From: Schizosaccharomyces osmophilus
Lineage: Eukaryota; Ascomycota; Schizosaccharomycetes; Schizosaccharomycetales; Schizosaccharomycetaceae
Reading direction: 5' to 3'
NCBI RefSeq assembly: GCF_027921745.1
Contig: NC_079239.1
Span: forward strand, 89,501 to 153,500
Length of the DNA stretch: 64,000 nt
Part shown: positions 32,493 to 41,223 of the stretch, in pieces
How positions within the stretch are numbered: position 1 is the stretch's first letter
Layout of the letters: each line of letters starts with the position of its first letter
Notes under the pieces: model-generated
What the model was told of the DNA's origin: nothing
Seen by the model: the letters and a program-made list of their open reading frames with translations, nothing else
The model's database searches: none
Position numbers and translations under genes: made by a program

Positions 32493-32538
<46 letters not shown>

Positions 32539-32953
32539 CTTCAAAGCGGTAGTATTGTCGGGAGTGGCTTTGCGAATGGATCTTGGAGGTTACATGATGA
32601 ACTTTTGAATGATAATGATTATATTCTAGTTTCCACTATCGTTTTAACCGAAGAACCTCTGTTTACATCTCTCTCAAAATGGAGCCCAACTTCTTCCAAG
32701 GTAGCTAGTCTTTATTATATTGTGTTATTTAGTTCCACTTTGTCCTGTGTTATTGCATTATTTTGGTTTAAAAAAATATATTGGCCCAGAAGTATAACTC
32801 CACCCACGTAGGGAGGACCTTGTGCTTTGGACAATCCGTTACGGAACAGAAGTTTTGATTGCCTGTTATATATGGCGCCCATCACAGAATGAACGGACTT
32901 ATTACAAGGAAAAATTTACAGAACCAAAAGAAAAGCAAAATTGCAAAGTCTGA
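31730..32953 (+). pseudogene. decayed paralogue of the seven-TM (LUSTR) receptor
   Basis: Fragments in several frames match the intact receptor on the opposite strand at 34397-35767. NADEWRPKYKSI corresponds to NADDQHPKYNSI. HRSKLLPVHY is identical to the intact gene. GVWRPIHRYS corresponds to GVWRPIHRKS. The C-terminal CYIWRPSQNERTYY corresponds to CYIWRVSKNELTYN, ending in a stop at 32953. At least several frame changes and stops separate these pieces, and a 44-base T tract interrupts the middle. The order along the gene is kept, so this is an old whole-gene duplicate, inverted relative to the intact copy. Confidence 0.85.
32495..32538. repeat. poly(T) tract, 44 bases
   Basis: Forty-four consecutive T on the plus strand, the longest homopolymer in the window, inside the receptor pseudogene. 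It could be slippage expansion, or the A-tail of an inserted element read in reverse; I see no element beside it. Confidence 0.9.
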
Positions 32954-33427
32954 ATTGCGATAATCGTCCTGCTAGCTCAAAGACGATCAGATCCTATACC
33001 TATGAGACTCCTTTTTTTTTGCTGCAGATGCTGTAACTTCCTTTGCTTTTCATAAGGTCTCACTTTCCATTCTCAACTCAAAACATACCTTGATGATATC
33101 TAGAATGTAATGAATTCTAGTTTCATGATGGATAAACTTATGATTATGTGGAAAACTCCCACGTTTACAAATCTTCTCTTTTGATCCTCTTAATGCTTGT
33201 AAAGGTTACCACTTACTCATGAGTCTCCTTGGGTCTTGGAATATGAGAAACTAAGCAGAACTGACCATTGTAGGTCGGCGAATCTGTGACAATGTTGAAA
33301 GTATCGAAAGAAAGTGCAAAACGAAAACACGTACTGTAAAATGAATTGCCTTTAACTTATAATGTTTTGAGTATAACCGAGGTTATAAGCGTTATAGCAA
33401 AGCTAGTCGTTCCGTGAGCATTCTACT

Positions 33428-33754
33428 ATGCCCTTAATTTCCAAATTCCTTCACCTTTGTGAATCTCGAGACGATATACTTTTTCAATGTAAAGCTTTTA
33501 TATCTCTTAAGGAAAACTCTTTAGACCTTTGCATTTATGGCTGGCATTTAATATTCAGTATTCAGTACTTTACAGAACATGAGCACCTGAAGGATAATGA
33601 TAAAGTGAGTTTCGGTGTCTTCTTGATGAGTATTGCCTGCCTTTTGAATTGCATTTTACGTCTGCATAATCCGGTTCTCTTTGGGTCACCTGTTTTTCCT
33701 TATTTGTTGATCTCAATCGAAGTCTTAGTTCTGTCCCTTTTTATTGTATATTAA
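33428..33754 (+). CDS. possible small membrane protein, unknown
   Basis: A 108-codon ATG-started frame. The last 50 residues are hydrophobic with two likely membrane segments (FGVFLMSIACLLNCIL and PYLLISIEVLVLSLFIVY). No recognised family, no clear signal peptide and no close promoter cues. It stands between a pseudogene and a decayed 5S copy, so it may equally be part of a dead gene or chance. Confidence 0.25.
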   Translation: MPLISKFLHLCESRDDILFQCKAFISLKENSLDLCIYGWHLIFSIQYFTEHEHLKDNDKVSFGVFLMSIACLLNCILRLHNPVLFGSPVFPYLLISIEVLVLSLFIVY

Positions 33755-33947
33755 TAACGCCAATAAGATTTTTATTGATGTTTCAAGAATTATTGCTTCC
33801 TGTCTATAATTTGCTGCGCATTCATTTCCTTCCATGAGTAGTATTATCGCTTAGTCGAAGACCATGTTGATAAAACGCACAGCTGTAGGTTTAAAAAAAA
33901 AAAAAAAAGCATAACCGAAAAGAAAGCAAAAAAAAATAAATGAGAAA

Positions 33948-34062
33948 AAGCCTACAGCATCCCAGTTTCGCATGCTGTCTCCAAGCTTACTAAATAGGAA
34001 TGAGGCTCTCAGACTCATAACTTTAGTGATCGAACGGCATTTTATGTTTTTGATTGGGTATA
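33948..34062 (-). pseudogene. 5S rRNA copy 4 (decayed)
   Basis: The first bases on the plus strand, AAGCCTACAGCATCCCAG, match the 3' end of 5S closely. Similarity then falls, with blocks such as CTGTCTCCAAG and GTGATCGAACGG kept. The end that should encode GTCTACGGCC is not recognisable. A non-functional relic. Confidence 0.75.
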
Positions 34063-34396
34063 AAGGTATTTTTTAATAGGTATATATATGCTTATATATT
34101 AGCAATCACTTACTCGTTCTTGAAAGCATGATGCTTTGTTGGTATTGATGTTGGCAATGCAACGGTTTCGTATTGCACGATTGAGATTGCAGGTACGTTT
34201 CTAATAATCTTCCGCATGACTACAGAATCAAAGGATCATTCAGAAACTCATGTATTTTTCGCCTTTTAAAAAAAACCTATAACAATTATTAAACATAATC
34301 ACAAGACGCTCTCAAACAATTTCTTTTTGTTTGACAAAAGTATCACTTATACTTCTGGTTGTATGCGCAACACGTAGAAACATCAAAATTATTAGG
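34063..34396. other. spacer 3' of the receptor gene
   Basis: AT-rich with a TATATATATG stretch near 34080. It holds the receptor's 3' end. No gene seen. Confidence 0.45.
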
Positions 34397-35767
34397 TTAT
34401 GTGCGATTCTGCACTGTTGTTAGGGTATCATCATACTCCTTTTCATTTTCACTATTATAAGTCAACTCGTTCTTAGATACGCGCCAAATATAGCATGGTA
34501 ACAACAGCTTTAATCCATATAAGATAGTGTAAAACGCATAAGCACGTGTATAATAAATATAGTAGATGACAATGGGTGCCAATGTGATATTTGCAACGCA
34601 GTACCACAGCGATTGTTTTGCTAATTTCATAGAGTGCGCCGATTCCACAGAACCAGCTGACTTAAGAAAACGATTTAAAAGGTAGATTGCATATATCCAA
34701 AAGAAGTTGTCGCTAAGCTCTTCCAATAGGTCAATTTCATGTCGTAGTTTAACAAATGAAGGATATTGATGAGTGGTGAGATGGCTTATAGTGCAAAATA
34801 TCATTGGAATTGATAAGACAAGTATTCCACAGGTAATTGATTTTCGATGAATGGGACGCCATACTCCATAACCAAAAGCAATGGAATATAGTACCAATCT
34901 CTGAGCAAATATATTAGTATTCCCTAGTAAGTCTCTGAACAATTTATATTTTATCCATTGATCATGATTAAAACTTTTGATATTGTAAAACTCATGGATA
35001 AATCGAATAGTTGGTTCCCCTAAAACCGAGCAAATTATAAGTAGCAAAAGCCCGTAATGTACCGGAAGGAGTTTCGATCGGTGAAGAAGCATCATACACA
35101 CCCAACAAGTAGCAAGGAAGAGCAAACTAACTGGAAACATCAAAAGAAAGTAATTGACAGTCCTCTCATGAGGGACTGGGACATCTTCATACACTGATTT
35201 CGTTCTACTTAATTCCATATTTGGCAAACTTACAGAGCCATTTTTCAACAATGGTCTCGTAGCAAAGCAATACACCCCTCTTGTTTTTTCTTCAATTTCA
35301 AGAAATTCGTGTCGTTTACTGGAATTTGCAGGAAAGTTGAGTGTGCGTACAGAACTTCCATTGTATGTAAACGGACCAAGAATAGTGTCTCTCTCCTCAG
35401 GGCGAATGTATCGAGACACAGAAAATTCATTTATTTCTTCTGTGATTTGCGACAATTGAGAAATATGATGTAGTAGCTTTTCATCATAACCAAGAGCTAA
35501 TTCCCAATCCTGGAGATTGAAATAAGTACTACCAATCCCACTGTTACCCTCGTCGTCGATGCTGTTATATTTGGGATGTTGATCATCTGCATTAACCCGT
35601 TGGCAAGCAAGCCTGAATTGAAATTTGTCAAAATCATTATTATTTTCGTCGGAACCTGAAAGAAAACTATCAGAATCTGCTTTAATGAATGACAATAGTG
35701 AGCAACAAATAAAAAATCTAAATAAGTATTTATAGTAGGAATTCCCCATACTAGTCTTCCAGTTCAA
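34397..35767 (-). CDS. lung-seven-TM-type receptor-like membrane protein
   Basis: 456 residues. An N-terminal signal (FRFFICCSLLSFIKA) precedes a lumenal domain of about 190 residues with N-glycosylation sequons. Seven hydrophobic segments follow from about residue 205 (NYFLLMFPVSLLFLATCWVC). The core carries HRSKLLPVHYGLL and GYGVWRPIHRKS, which fit the GPR107/GPR108/Ptm1 family (LUSTR, Lung_7-TM_R). These proteins sit in the Golgi and endosomes and take part in trafficking; S. pombe has SPAC26H5.07c. The tail is acidic and cytosolic. A second ATG six codons in is also possible. A TATA-like element lies near 35820-35829. A decayed inverted copy lies 1.4 kb away. Confidence 0.85.
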   Translation of the reverse strand: MNWKTSMGNSYYKYLFRFFICCSLLSFIKADSDSFLSGSDENNNDFDKFQFRLACQRVNADDQHPKYNSIDDEGNSGIGSTYFNLQDWELALGYDEKLLHHISQLSQITEEINEFSVSRYIRPEERDTILGPFTYNGSSVRTLNFPANSSKRHEFLEIEEKTRGVYCFATRPLLKNGSVSLPNMELSRTKSVYEDVPVPHERTVNYFLLMFPVSLLFLATCWVCMMLLHRSKLLPVHYGLLLLIICSVLGEPTIRFIHEFYNIKSFNHDQWIKYKLFRDLLGNTNIFAQRLVLYSIAFGYGVWRPIHRKSITCGILVLSIPMIFCTISHLTTHQYPSFVKLRHEIDLLEELSDNFFWIYAIYLLNRFLKSAGSVESAHSMKLAKQSLWYCVANITLAPIVIYYIYYTRAYAFYTILYGLKLLLPCYIWRVSKNELTYNSENEKEYDDTLTTVQNRT

Positions 35768-36550
35768 ATTTCGTTTTTATGGAGGAAGTTGGTAAGGTAG
35801 TAGTGAGGAGAGCTGAAACTTATATATACCTCTGATGAAGAAGGTTTAGTAAAATAAAATATGAATCACATCCCTTTTTGATATTCCCAATCTGATTTTG
35901 CTCTCCTGCCACTTTCGAAACATCATAGGGTCAAGGGAACCTCCAAATATTACTTTAAATTATTGCTACAGGATAATATTATACAGTATAATATAATACT
36001 GTGTAAGCAAACACAAACACGAAAATGATGGATTTTTCCTGGATGGTACTGAGTTACAAGTTGAAACTTCATAGAATAAATTTTCTTTTACTTAGGAGTC
36101 TTAGTTTATTATAAAACTAACAACTAATTCCAGGAAATATATTTCAGGTGGGAAGAATTTCATGACAAAAGTCAGTATACTTGTTTTTTAACATATTCTA
36201 TTGCTGGGAAGAGTCAAAGTCAAAGGTTATTCTCGTTACCTGTTCGTAGAATCCATAGCGTCTGTCATGACATTCGTCGAAATCATTGAAAAAACATGCT
36301 TTATAGTCCCTGTTTCGCTAATAATAGAAGAGAACAAGAAGAAACTATTCATCGATGATGAGATTAACAGAAAAAACCTAGCAAACGTTACAGTTGGAAA
36401 AACATTTCATTTTGCTACATCCTCTTAGACATTAATAGCAGCGCAGTCCATCTTTGTATTGTTAGATATGTTTGTTAGGAAAGGACATTTCTGGTTCAAT
36501 GACGAGACGAGAAAAAACATATAAAATTTAAACAGAAAGACGAGAACAAA
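35768..36550. other. receptor upstream region to 5S copy 5
   Basis: No gene recognised. A 75-codon frame at 36201-36428 has an ordinary composition but no family match and no context, so I do not call it. Confidence 0.45.
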
Positions 36551-36670
36551 AAGCCTACAGCATCCCGGATTCCCATGTTGTCTCCAACCATAGTACTAAC
36601 GAGACCCTCAGACGCTTAACTGCAGTGATCGGACGGGAACTGGTGTTTTCGCCTAGGTATGGCCGTAGAC
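36551..36670 (-). rRNA. 5S ribosomal RNA, copy 5 (intact), left border of the wtf-wag cassette
   Basis: Full 120-nt 5S on the minus strand, identical to copy 1 apart from one base near the 5' end (GCCATACC instead of GCCACACC in the RNA sense), where it agrees with my memory of S. pombe 5S. The 3' flank, with five T, shares at least 20 bases with that of copy 1, so the terminators share an origin. Confidence 0.95.
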
Positions 36671-36732
36671 ATTTGTTATGATCTGTAAAGATATTTATTA
36701 CAATAATGATCCAGTCTTTTATTTGGCTTGAT

Positions 36733-36862
36733 GAACTACAAGATCCAATTCAACTCAGTTCTATCTGGTATTTTTCATGGCTAAATGGTGAATGCTTTCA
36801 TATTATAAGAATAATATTTGAAAACACACTGTTTTCTCTTCTTTATTGATTCACATTGTGGT
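36733..36862. repeat. flank repeat shared with 5S copy 3
   Basis: The blocks AAGATCCAATTCAACTCAG and TTATTGATTCACATTG also occur, in the same order and orientation and at a similar distance from the 5S, at 26155-26280. The sequence between is recognisably related. Confidence 0.75.
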
Positions 36863-37382
36863 CGCAGGAGCATCAAATTGAGTGTATGAGTTTATGGGTT
36901 GAAAATGTTACTTAATATAAATTGGGTTCTACTTGAAATTTTTCATGGTCCGTCGACTTGACTGCCAAAGTAAACGATAATTCAATGTTTTAAACTACAT
37001 CAATTGAACCTTCCAACCTGATGATTTGTGCTTTCTATGCTGTGAATGAATTTTACCTCTGGCGGTAATCACTTTCGTTCTTACAATTAATGAAAGACAC
37101 GACACAGTTTTGAGTAAAAAACTAGTTAATTACGATGGTATTTTCCTCAGAATAATTAAATAATCATTAAAAAGGGTGTCTATTCATGCAGAAAATGAAC
37201 GATGTCGTGAAACGAATAAGAAGATTCATGAAAGAGAAATGAGAAAAGCAATCAAAGTCTGCTGGTTTCATCTGATCCAAGCTTTTGTGGAAACGAATAC
37301 AGGAACTTGGTAGACTGCAATTGACATCGATGTTTCCAAAGAAGGAGCGAAATGTAAAGAACGAAAGCAGGTTCGGTAAAAC
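36863..37382. other. wtf 3' region
   Basis: AT-rich sequence downstream of wtf. No ORF or RNA recognised. Confidence 0.45.
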
Positions 37383-38425
37383 TCAAACATCAGCCCTTTG
37401 CTCAGCAAGAGGCTGAAGTTCGATTTCTTCGTTACGAGGTGGACCATTCCTGCTAATTCTGTTCTGACAGGTTATTAAGAGATCCTAGATTAAGAATAAT
37501 AAATGTACTTACTACACGTGTCATATCTTGAATATCTTCAATCACATCTGGGTTTCCTAGAGAAGTTAGAAAGGTTGATAGAAAATAGCACCTTACGAAT
37601 GAGAAGTACAAAGAAGCATATGTTCAGTACTGCCAAAACAACCAACACCGCAGCTGAATGTATATATTCAAATCCTCCTGATAATTTCAAAACGTAACCA
37701 CCGACTCCATTCAAACTTATCAGTATAATTAGGGCTTTACACACAGCTGGTGCCACTTTCTTTGTTGCTCTTCCAGCTTGCGTGAGCCCTTGTTTGGCCT
37801 GCGGGAACCATTCTTTAGGCAATTGAGTTATTACTAATAGTTAGTAAGTCATTAAAAATCCTGAAATTAGTTTCTTACCAATTGTCAATGACAAAAATAG
37901 AGCGCACCAAACGCCAAAAAGTACCCAAACGGCAAGCTGATTAAACGGAATTTCGTAAACAAGAAGAATGACCCTCGCAATAATTAAGCATACATTATAT
38001 ACAATAAAAATAGCAAAAACAATTGCTAATTTACGAGGCGTCAGATACCTTTTCTTTTTAGAACTTTCTTCTGTTTCAGGAGCCATTTCTAGATCAATAA
38101 ATTTGGTTGAAGCTAATGGATGTATTATTAACTGTTCTTTCGTTGTTTGTGAAAAGGATAGAGGTATTCGCCCTGTTTGTTGACACTTATCGACAAGGTT
38201 ATTAGTTTCAAACCCATCAAATAAATAAACAAGCATGATTCTTCCATCATGAACCGTTCAAACAAGAACACAAAGAATAAACCTTTCCTTTCCATTTCAA
38301 CTAATCTTACCTGAATACGGAGGAGGCGTACCATCAGAAGGAGACGACTGACTATCTACCTTTTCATCATTGAGCGTTTTGGAAGAGTCATCAGAATCCG
38401 AAATAGGAGTATATTTGTTTTTCAT
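37383..38425 (-). CDS. wtf: wtf-family gene (meiotic driver/antidote family), five exons, looks whole
   Basis: Exons on the minus strand are 38425-38311, 38172-37879, 37833-37597, 37556-37513 and 37463-37383, giving 256 residues with all phases consistent. All donors are GTAAGN, and introns 2 and 3 have clear CTAAC branch points. Exon 1 encodes MKNKYTPISDSDDSS and a PY motif PPPYS (residues 34-38), typical of the wtf antidote N-terminus. Exons 2-4 encode about six hydrophobic segments. Exon 5 ends NEEIELQPLAEQRADV, the wtf C-terminal pattern. Known members make two proteins from one gene: a full-length antidote and an exon-1-less poison from a transcript starting in intron 1. Here exon 2 has an in-frame Met (residue 68, 38086-38084). 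Intron 1 holds FLEX-like sites. Whether this copy drives, only protects or is silent cannot be read here. Confidence 0.9.
38174..38184 (-). promoter_or_regulatory. FLEX-like (Mei4) site at the 3' end of wtf intron 1
   Basis: On the minus strand the sequence is GTCAACAAACA, 10 of 11 matches to FLEX GTAAACAAACA and a match to the forkhead core RYMAACA. It abuts exon 2. A second, weaker match on the other strand (ATAAACAAGCA) lies at 38223-38233 in the same intron. FLEX elements in intron 1 are described for driver-type wtf genes. Confidence 0.5.
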
Positions 38426-39468
38426 ATTTACAATGGCAATCAGAGCCCAAAATAACACCGATATTTACCCTCTAAACGAAATCAACTATTTAATCACCAA
38501 GAAAAGTCCGTAGGAACTGGCCCCAGGTTTCACAGATCTTTCAAAAATAGGAATTGGACCTTACGTTAAAAACAAACAAATTTTTCAACACAACTTTTCC
38601 CTTAAAAACCAAAGATGCGAGTTTGAAAAAATCTTGGTAATGGCTTTTCGCATGTCTCAATTCATAAAGCTGCGACATTATGTCACTGACTGGTCACAGT
38701 CCTCGTTACGATTATTCAACGTTGGTTTTTTATTGCGATTTTTCTAAATAGTATAATCCAAAAGAGTCGTCGTTTATTACAAAAAGTAAACAAAGGAACA
38801 TTTGGCAAAACAACCATGCTGTTTGCTTAAATTATAAATAGCAGGATTAGAAATGCATATATTTGTATTGGAAGGTTCTGTGACTTTGGCTTAACAGGTT
38901 TTACAGTTTTCATTTCGTTAATTAGATCCTAAACTTGAGAATAATTGGTCCACTGGTATAAAAGCAGAATCCCAATTGAATGAAAATATGATTATTTACA
39001 CAATCAGTCATTTAACAAGAAAGCGAATGGGAAAGGTTCGACGCTTGTTTTATAATGTTCCCAAGACCCATCAGAAGTGTCATACAATACTTGTGTAGCT
39101 GTAAATATGGAAAATCATAATTAACGACATTTATAGTGACTAGTACATCTTTATTTAATTTATTTTAATCACACGATAGAAACAAACAAAAGCGATTTCG
39201 GACTGTTCATTCATTGTAAATATATATAGAATAGCGTACGCTTACTAGCTATCTGTATGTGTGTCAGAGAGGGTGAATGACAGCTTCACCTCTGCAAAAC
39301 TCTAGTCATTGCCATTGTGGACTCGATTCATGTAGTTTGGAGTTGTTACAAAGTAGATTTATATTAAACTTGTTAGTCGGATCAGATGTGTGCTACTGTT
39401 TTGAAAGTTCTGACATGAATTTGGGTGTTTACTGCCTGTTTGAGTAGGTTTTGAAGGAATTTCAGAAA
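38426..39468. promoter_or_regulatory. wtf-wag divergent intergenic region
   Basis: 1.04 kb between the two start codons. AT-rich, with no ORF. It must contain both promoters for the long wtf transcript and for wag. Confidence 0.5.
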
Positions 39469-40330
39469 ATGACTGAAAAAAACAAATACAAAAAGCTAAA
39501 AGATGCTGATTCAGCTGACGTTCCTCGCTTGGGCACTCTTGCAACGTTTGACGGTGAACTGCCACGGTACAATGAAATCTTGAATTCTCATCTAGACGAC
39601 TTGGAAAAAGGTCATGCACCTCCGTACTCAGAAAACAGACATCAAGAAGCGTCTACCAACATGGCACAAGGAAGCGGATTCTTTATTCTTTTACGAAATG
39701 TCTTGACGGCATTATTGTGGTTGATTCTCTGGCCGGCAAAAATTGTGAGAATCCCCGAAGCAAAGCGGAGACAGGAGAATGAACTTCTTCGGCTTGGTTG
39801 GTGCTTTATTGGTTCAATCGTATTGGACTTTTGGTTTTCTTACAAATACCTTGTCCCCTTTATAAAGGAATCGATAAAAGAATCTGTAGGGGTAAACTTT
39901 CAAGCTACTGTAGCAGTTGTTTTTTTCGTCGTGGCTTTCTATATGTTCTTATTTGTTTTTTCACGTAAGTGGAATGGTGGGATTTTAATTTGATATGTTT
40001 ACTAATGGGGTACTTTTAGTGTTGGTGGATATAATCGTTATATTGATTCCTCTAGTTTTTACTTGGATTTCCTCGATTTTTTCTGGGATTTTTTCTGTGA
40101 TTACTAGTGCTCTAGGCTTCAGGATGTCATCGGATAGAAACGACTTGACGGATGATAATAGTATCCCATTAAACAGCTTGCCACCAGAGCCTGAAAACCA
40201 GTTCAACGATCGTAGTGATGATACTTTTAAACAACCGTCCTCTGAACATACCTCTGAACATACTGAGCAATCTCCAGGGTTACGCCAGGAACCGGGTCAG
40301 TCTAGGGATGTTGAAAGCGGTGGGAATTGA
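39469..40330 (+). CDS. wag: wag-type UPF0494 membrane protein, two exons
   Basis: ATG 39469; exon 1 39469-39964, exon 2 40020-40330, 268 residues. The 55-base intron has GTAAGT, a perfect TACTAAT and TTTTAG, and keeps the frame. Residues 1-55 are polar and carry two PY-type motifs, LPRYNE and APPYSE, with DLEKG between them. Membrane segments start at about residue 76 (FFILLRNVLTALLWLILWPAK), then WCFIGSIVLDFWFSYKYLVP, VAVVFFVVAFYMFLFVF and a hydrophobic exon-2 start. The body resembles the S. pombe UPF0494 family as I remember it, and such genes (wag) neighbour wtf genes in related species. In S. pombe relatives the FSRxxxGxVLFW segment is coding; here it would fall in the intron. So the alternative is an unspliced gene disrupted near 39990. 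Function unknown; the long tail is acidic and hydrophilic. Confidence 0.72.
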
Positions 40331-40658
40331 TTTATACGGAAAGTAAAGCATTGTTTTTTATAATGTCCGGTCTTTTCGATTTTTCTCCAGCATGCTTTTG
40401 CTTATGTTTATGTTTCATCTTTGCATTTTGTATTTTATATTTATTCGTCAAGCACTTTTTAATTACTGATCCTTATAGAATCTTTTCAATTCTAACTAAC
40501 AAGGAATTTAATTAATTTGTGAATCATGGTTGACCATTGCTTCCTTGCAATCACTAGTATCACTAAGTCAAACGTCTATGTCGATCAAGACGAAAGCCAT
40601 GTGCTTCAATTTTTAAAAGAGCAACAAAGAGAAGCAAAAAGTAAAATAAAACAGTGAA
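40331..40658. other. wag 3' region
   Basis: AT-rich. A 62-codon hydrophobic frame overlapping the wag stop (40327-40515) has no start context and looks like chance. Confidence 0.45.
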
Positions 40659-40778
40659 AAGCCTACAGCATCCCGGATTCCCATGTTGTCTCCAACCATA
40701 GTACTAACGAGACCCTCAGACGCTTAACTGCAGTGATCGGACGGGAACTGGTGTTTTCGCCAAGGTGTGGCCGTAGAC
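40659..40778 (-). rRNA. 5S ribosomal RNA, copy 6 (intact), right border of the wtf-wag cassette
   Basis: Full 120-nt 5S on the minus strand. It differs from copy 1 by one base (CCAAGG instead of CCTAGG on the plus strand), in the first internal loop region. TATATGAG on the plus strand at about 40799-40806 lies 20-28 bases upstream of its start and may act as the TATA element. The 3' flank (plus GTGAAAAGCC) offers only four T, so termination may be weaker. Confidence 0.93.
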
Positions 40779-41223
40779 AACTTTCATGTTTTTTTTCTAT
40801 ATGAGTATTGTCACTGGTATAAGTTTTCCCCAAGGAAAAGTTTACAATATTTTTTAGACAAACCATCGGCTGAACTGTTGTAAAATTACTTGAATGGATA
40901 TAGAACGAATATATAAAAACAAAAACCAAAAAAGAACGTATATCAAGTCGGCGAAGTCAAGAATCTCACTCTTTCCTAACGTTCTTGCACTTTCGGCATA
41001 CACCAACATTCCTTATATTGTAATTGACTTTGAAAAATCGACAGCAATATCCATCTTCCAAAAGCTTTCTGATTTCTCCATAAATTCAATATTGTTAGAT
41101 GAAAGCAATTTCCCCGTAAAAGCCGACTAGCACTAGCATTAACATTTCACTATTTCACGAAGGTTCAATTATTGGTATCAGCAACTCTCTTTTTTGATAC
41201 TTTATAAGAAATAAATTAAAGAA
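40779..41223. other. gtb1 upstream region
   Basis: Holds the gtb1 promoter. A 78-codon frame at 40894-41130 ends 93 bases before gtb1. I do not recognise it and do not call it. Confidence 0.45.

Noticed and set aside
36201-36428. 75-codon frame between the receptor gene and 5S copy 5
   Set aside because: No family or membrane features that would set it apart from chance in AT-rich DNA.
40894-41130. 78-codon frame just before gtb1
   Set aside because: Not recognised, lies in the promoter, no start context or splice partner. Kept out for lack of support.
13003-41223. Retrotransposon or LTR remnants, CRISPR arrays
   Set aside because: I looked for paired terminal repeats, integrase or reverse-transcriptase motifs and regularly spaced repeats in the accessory block and found none.
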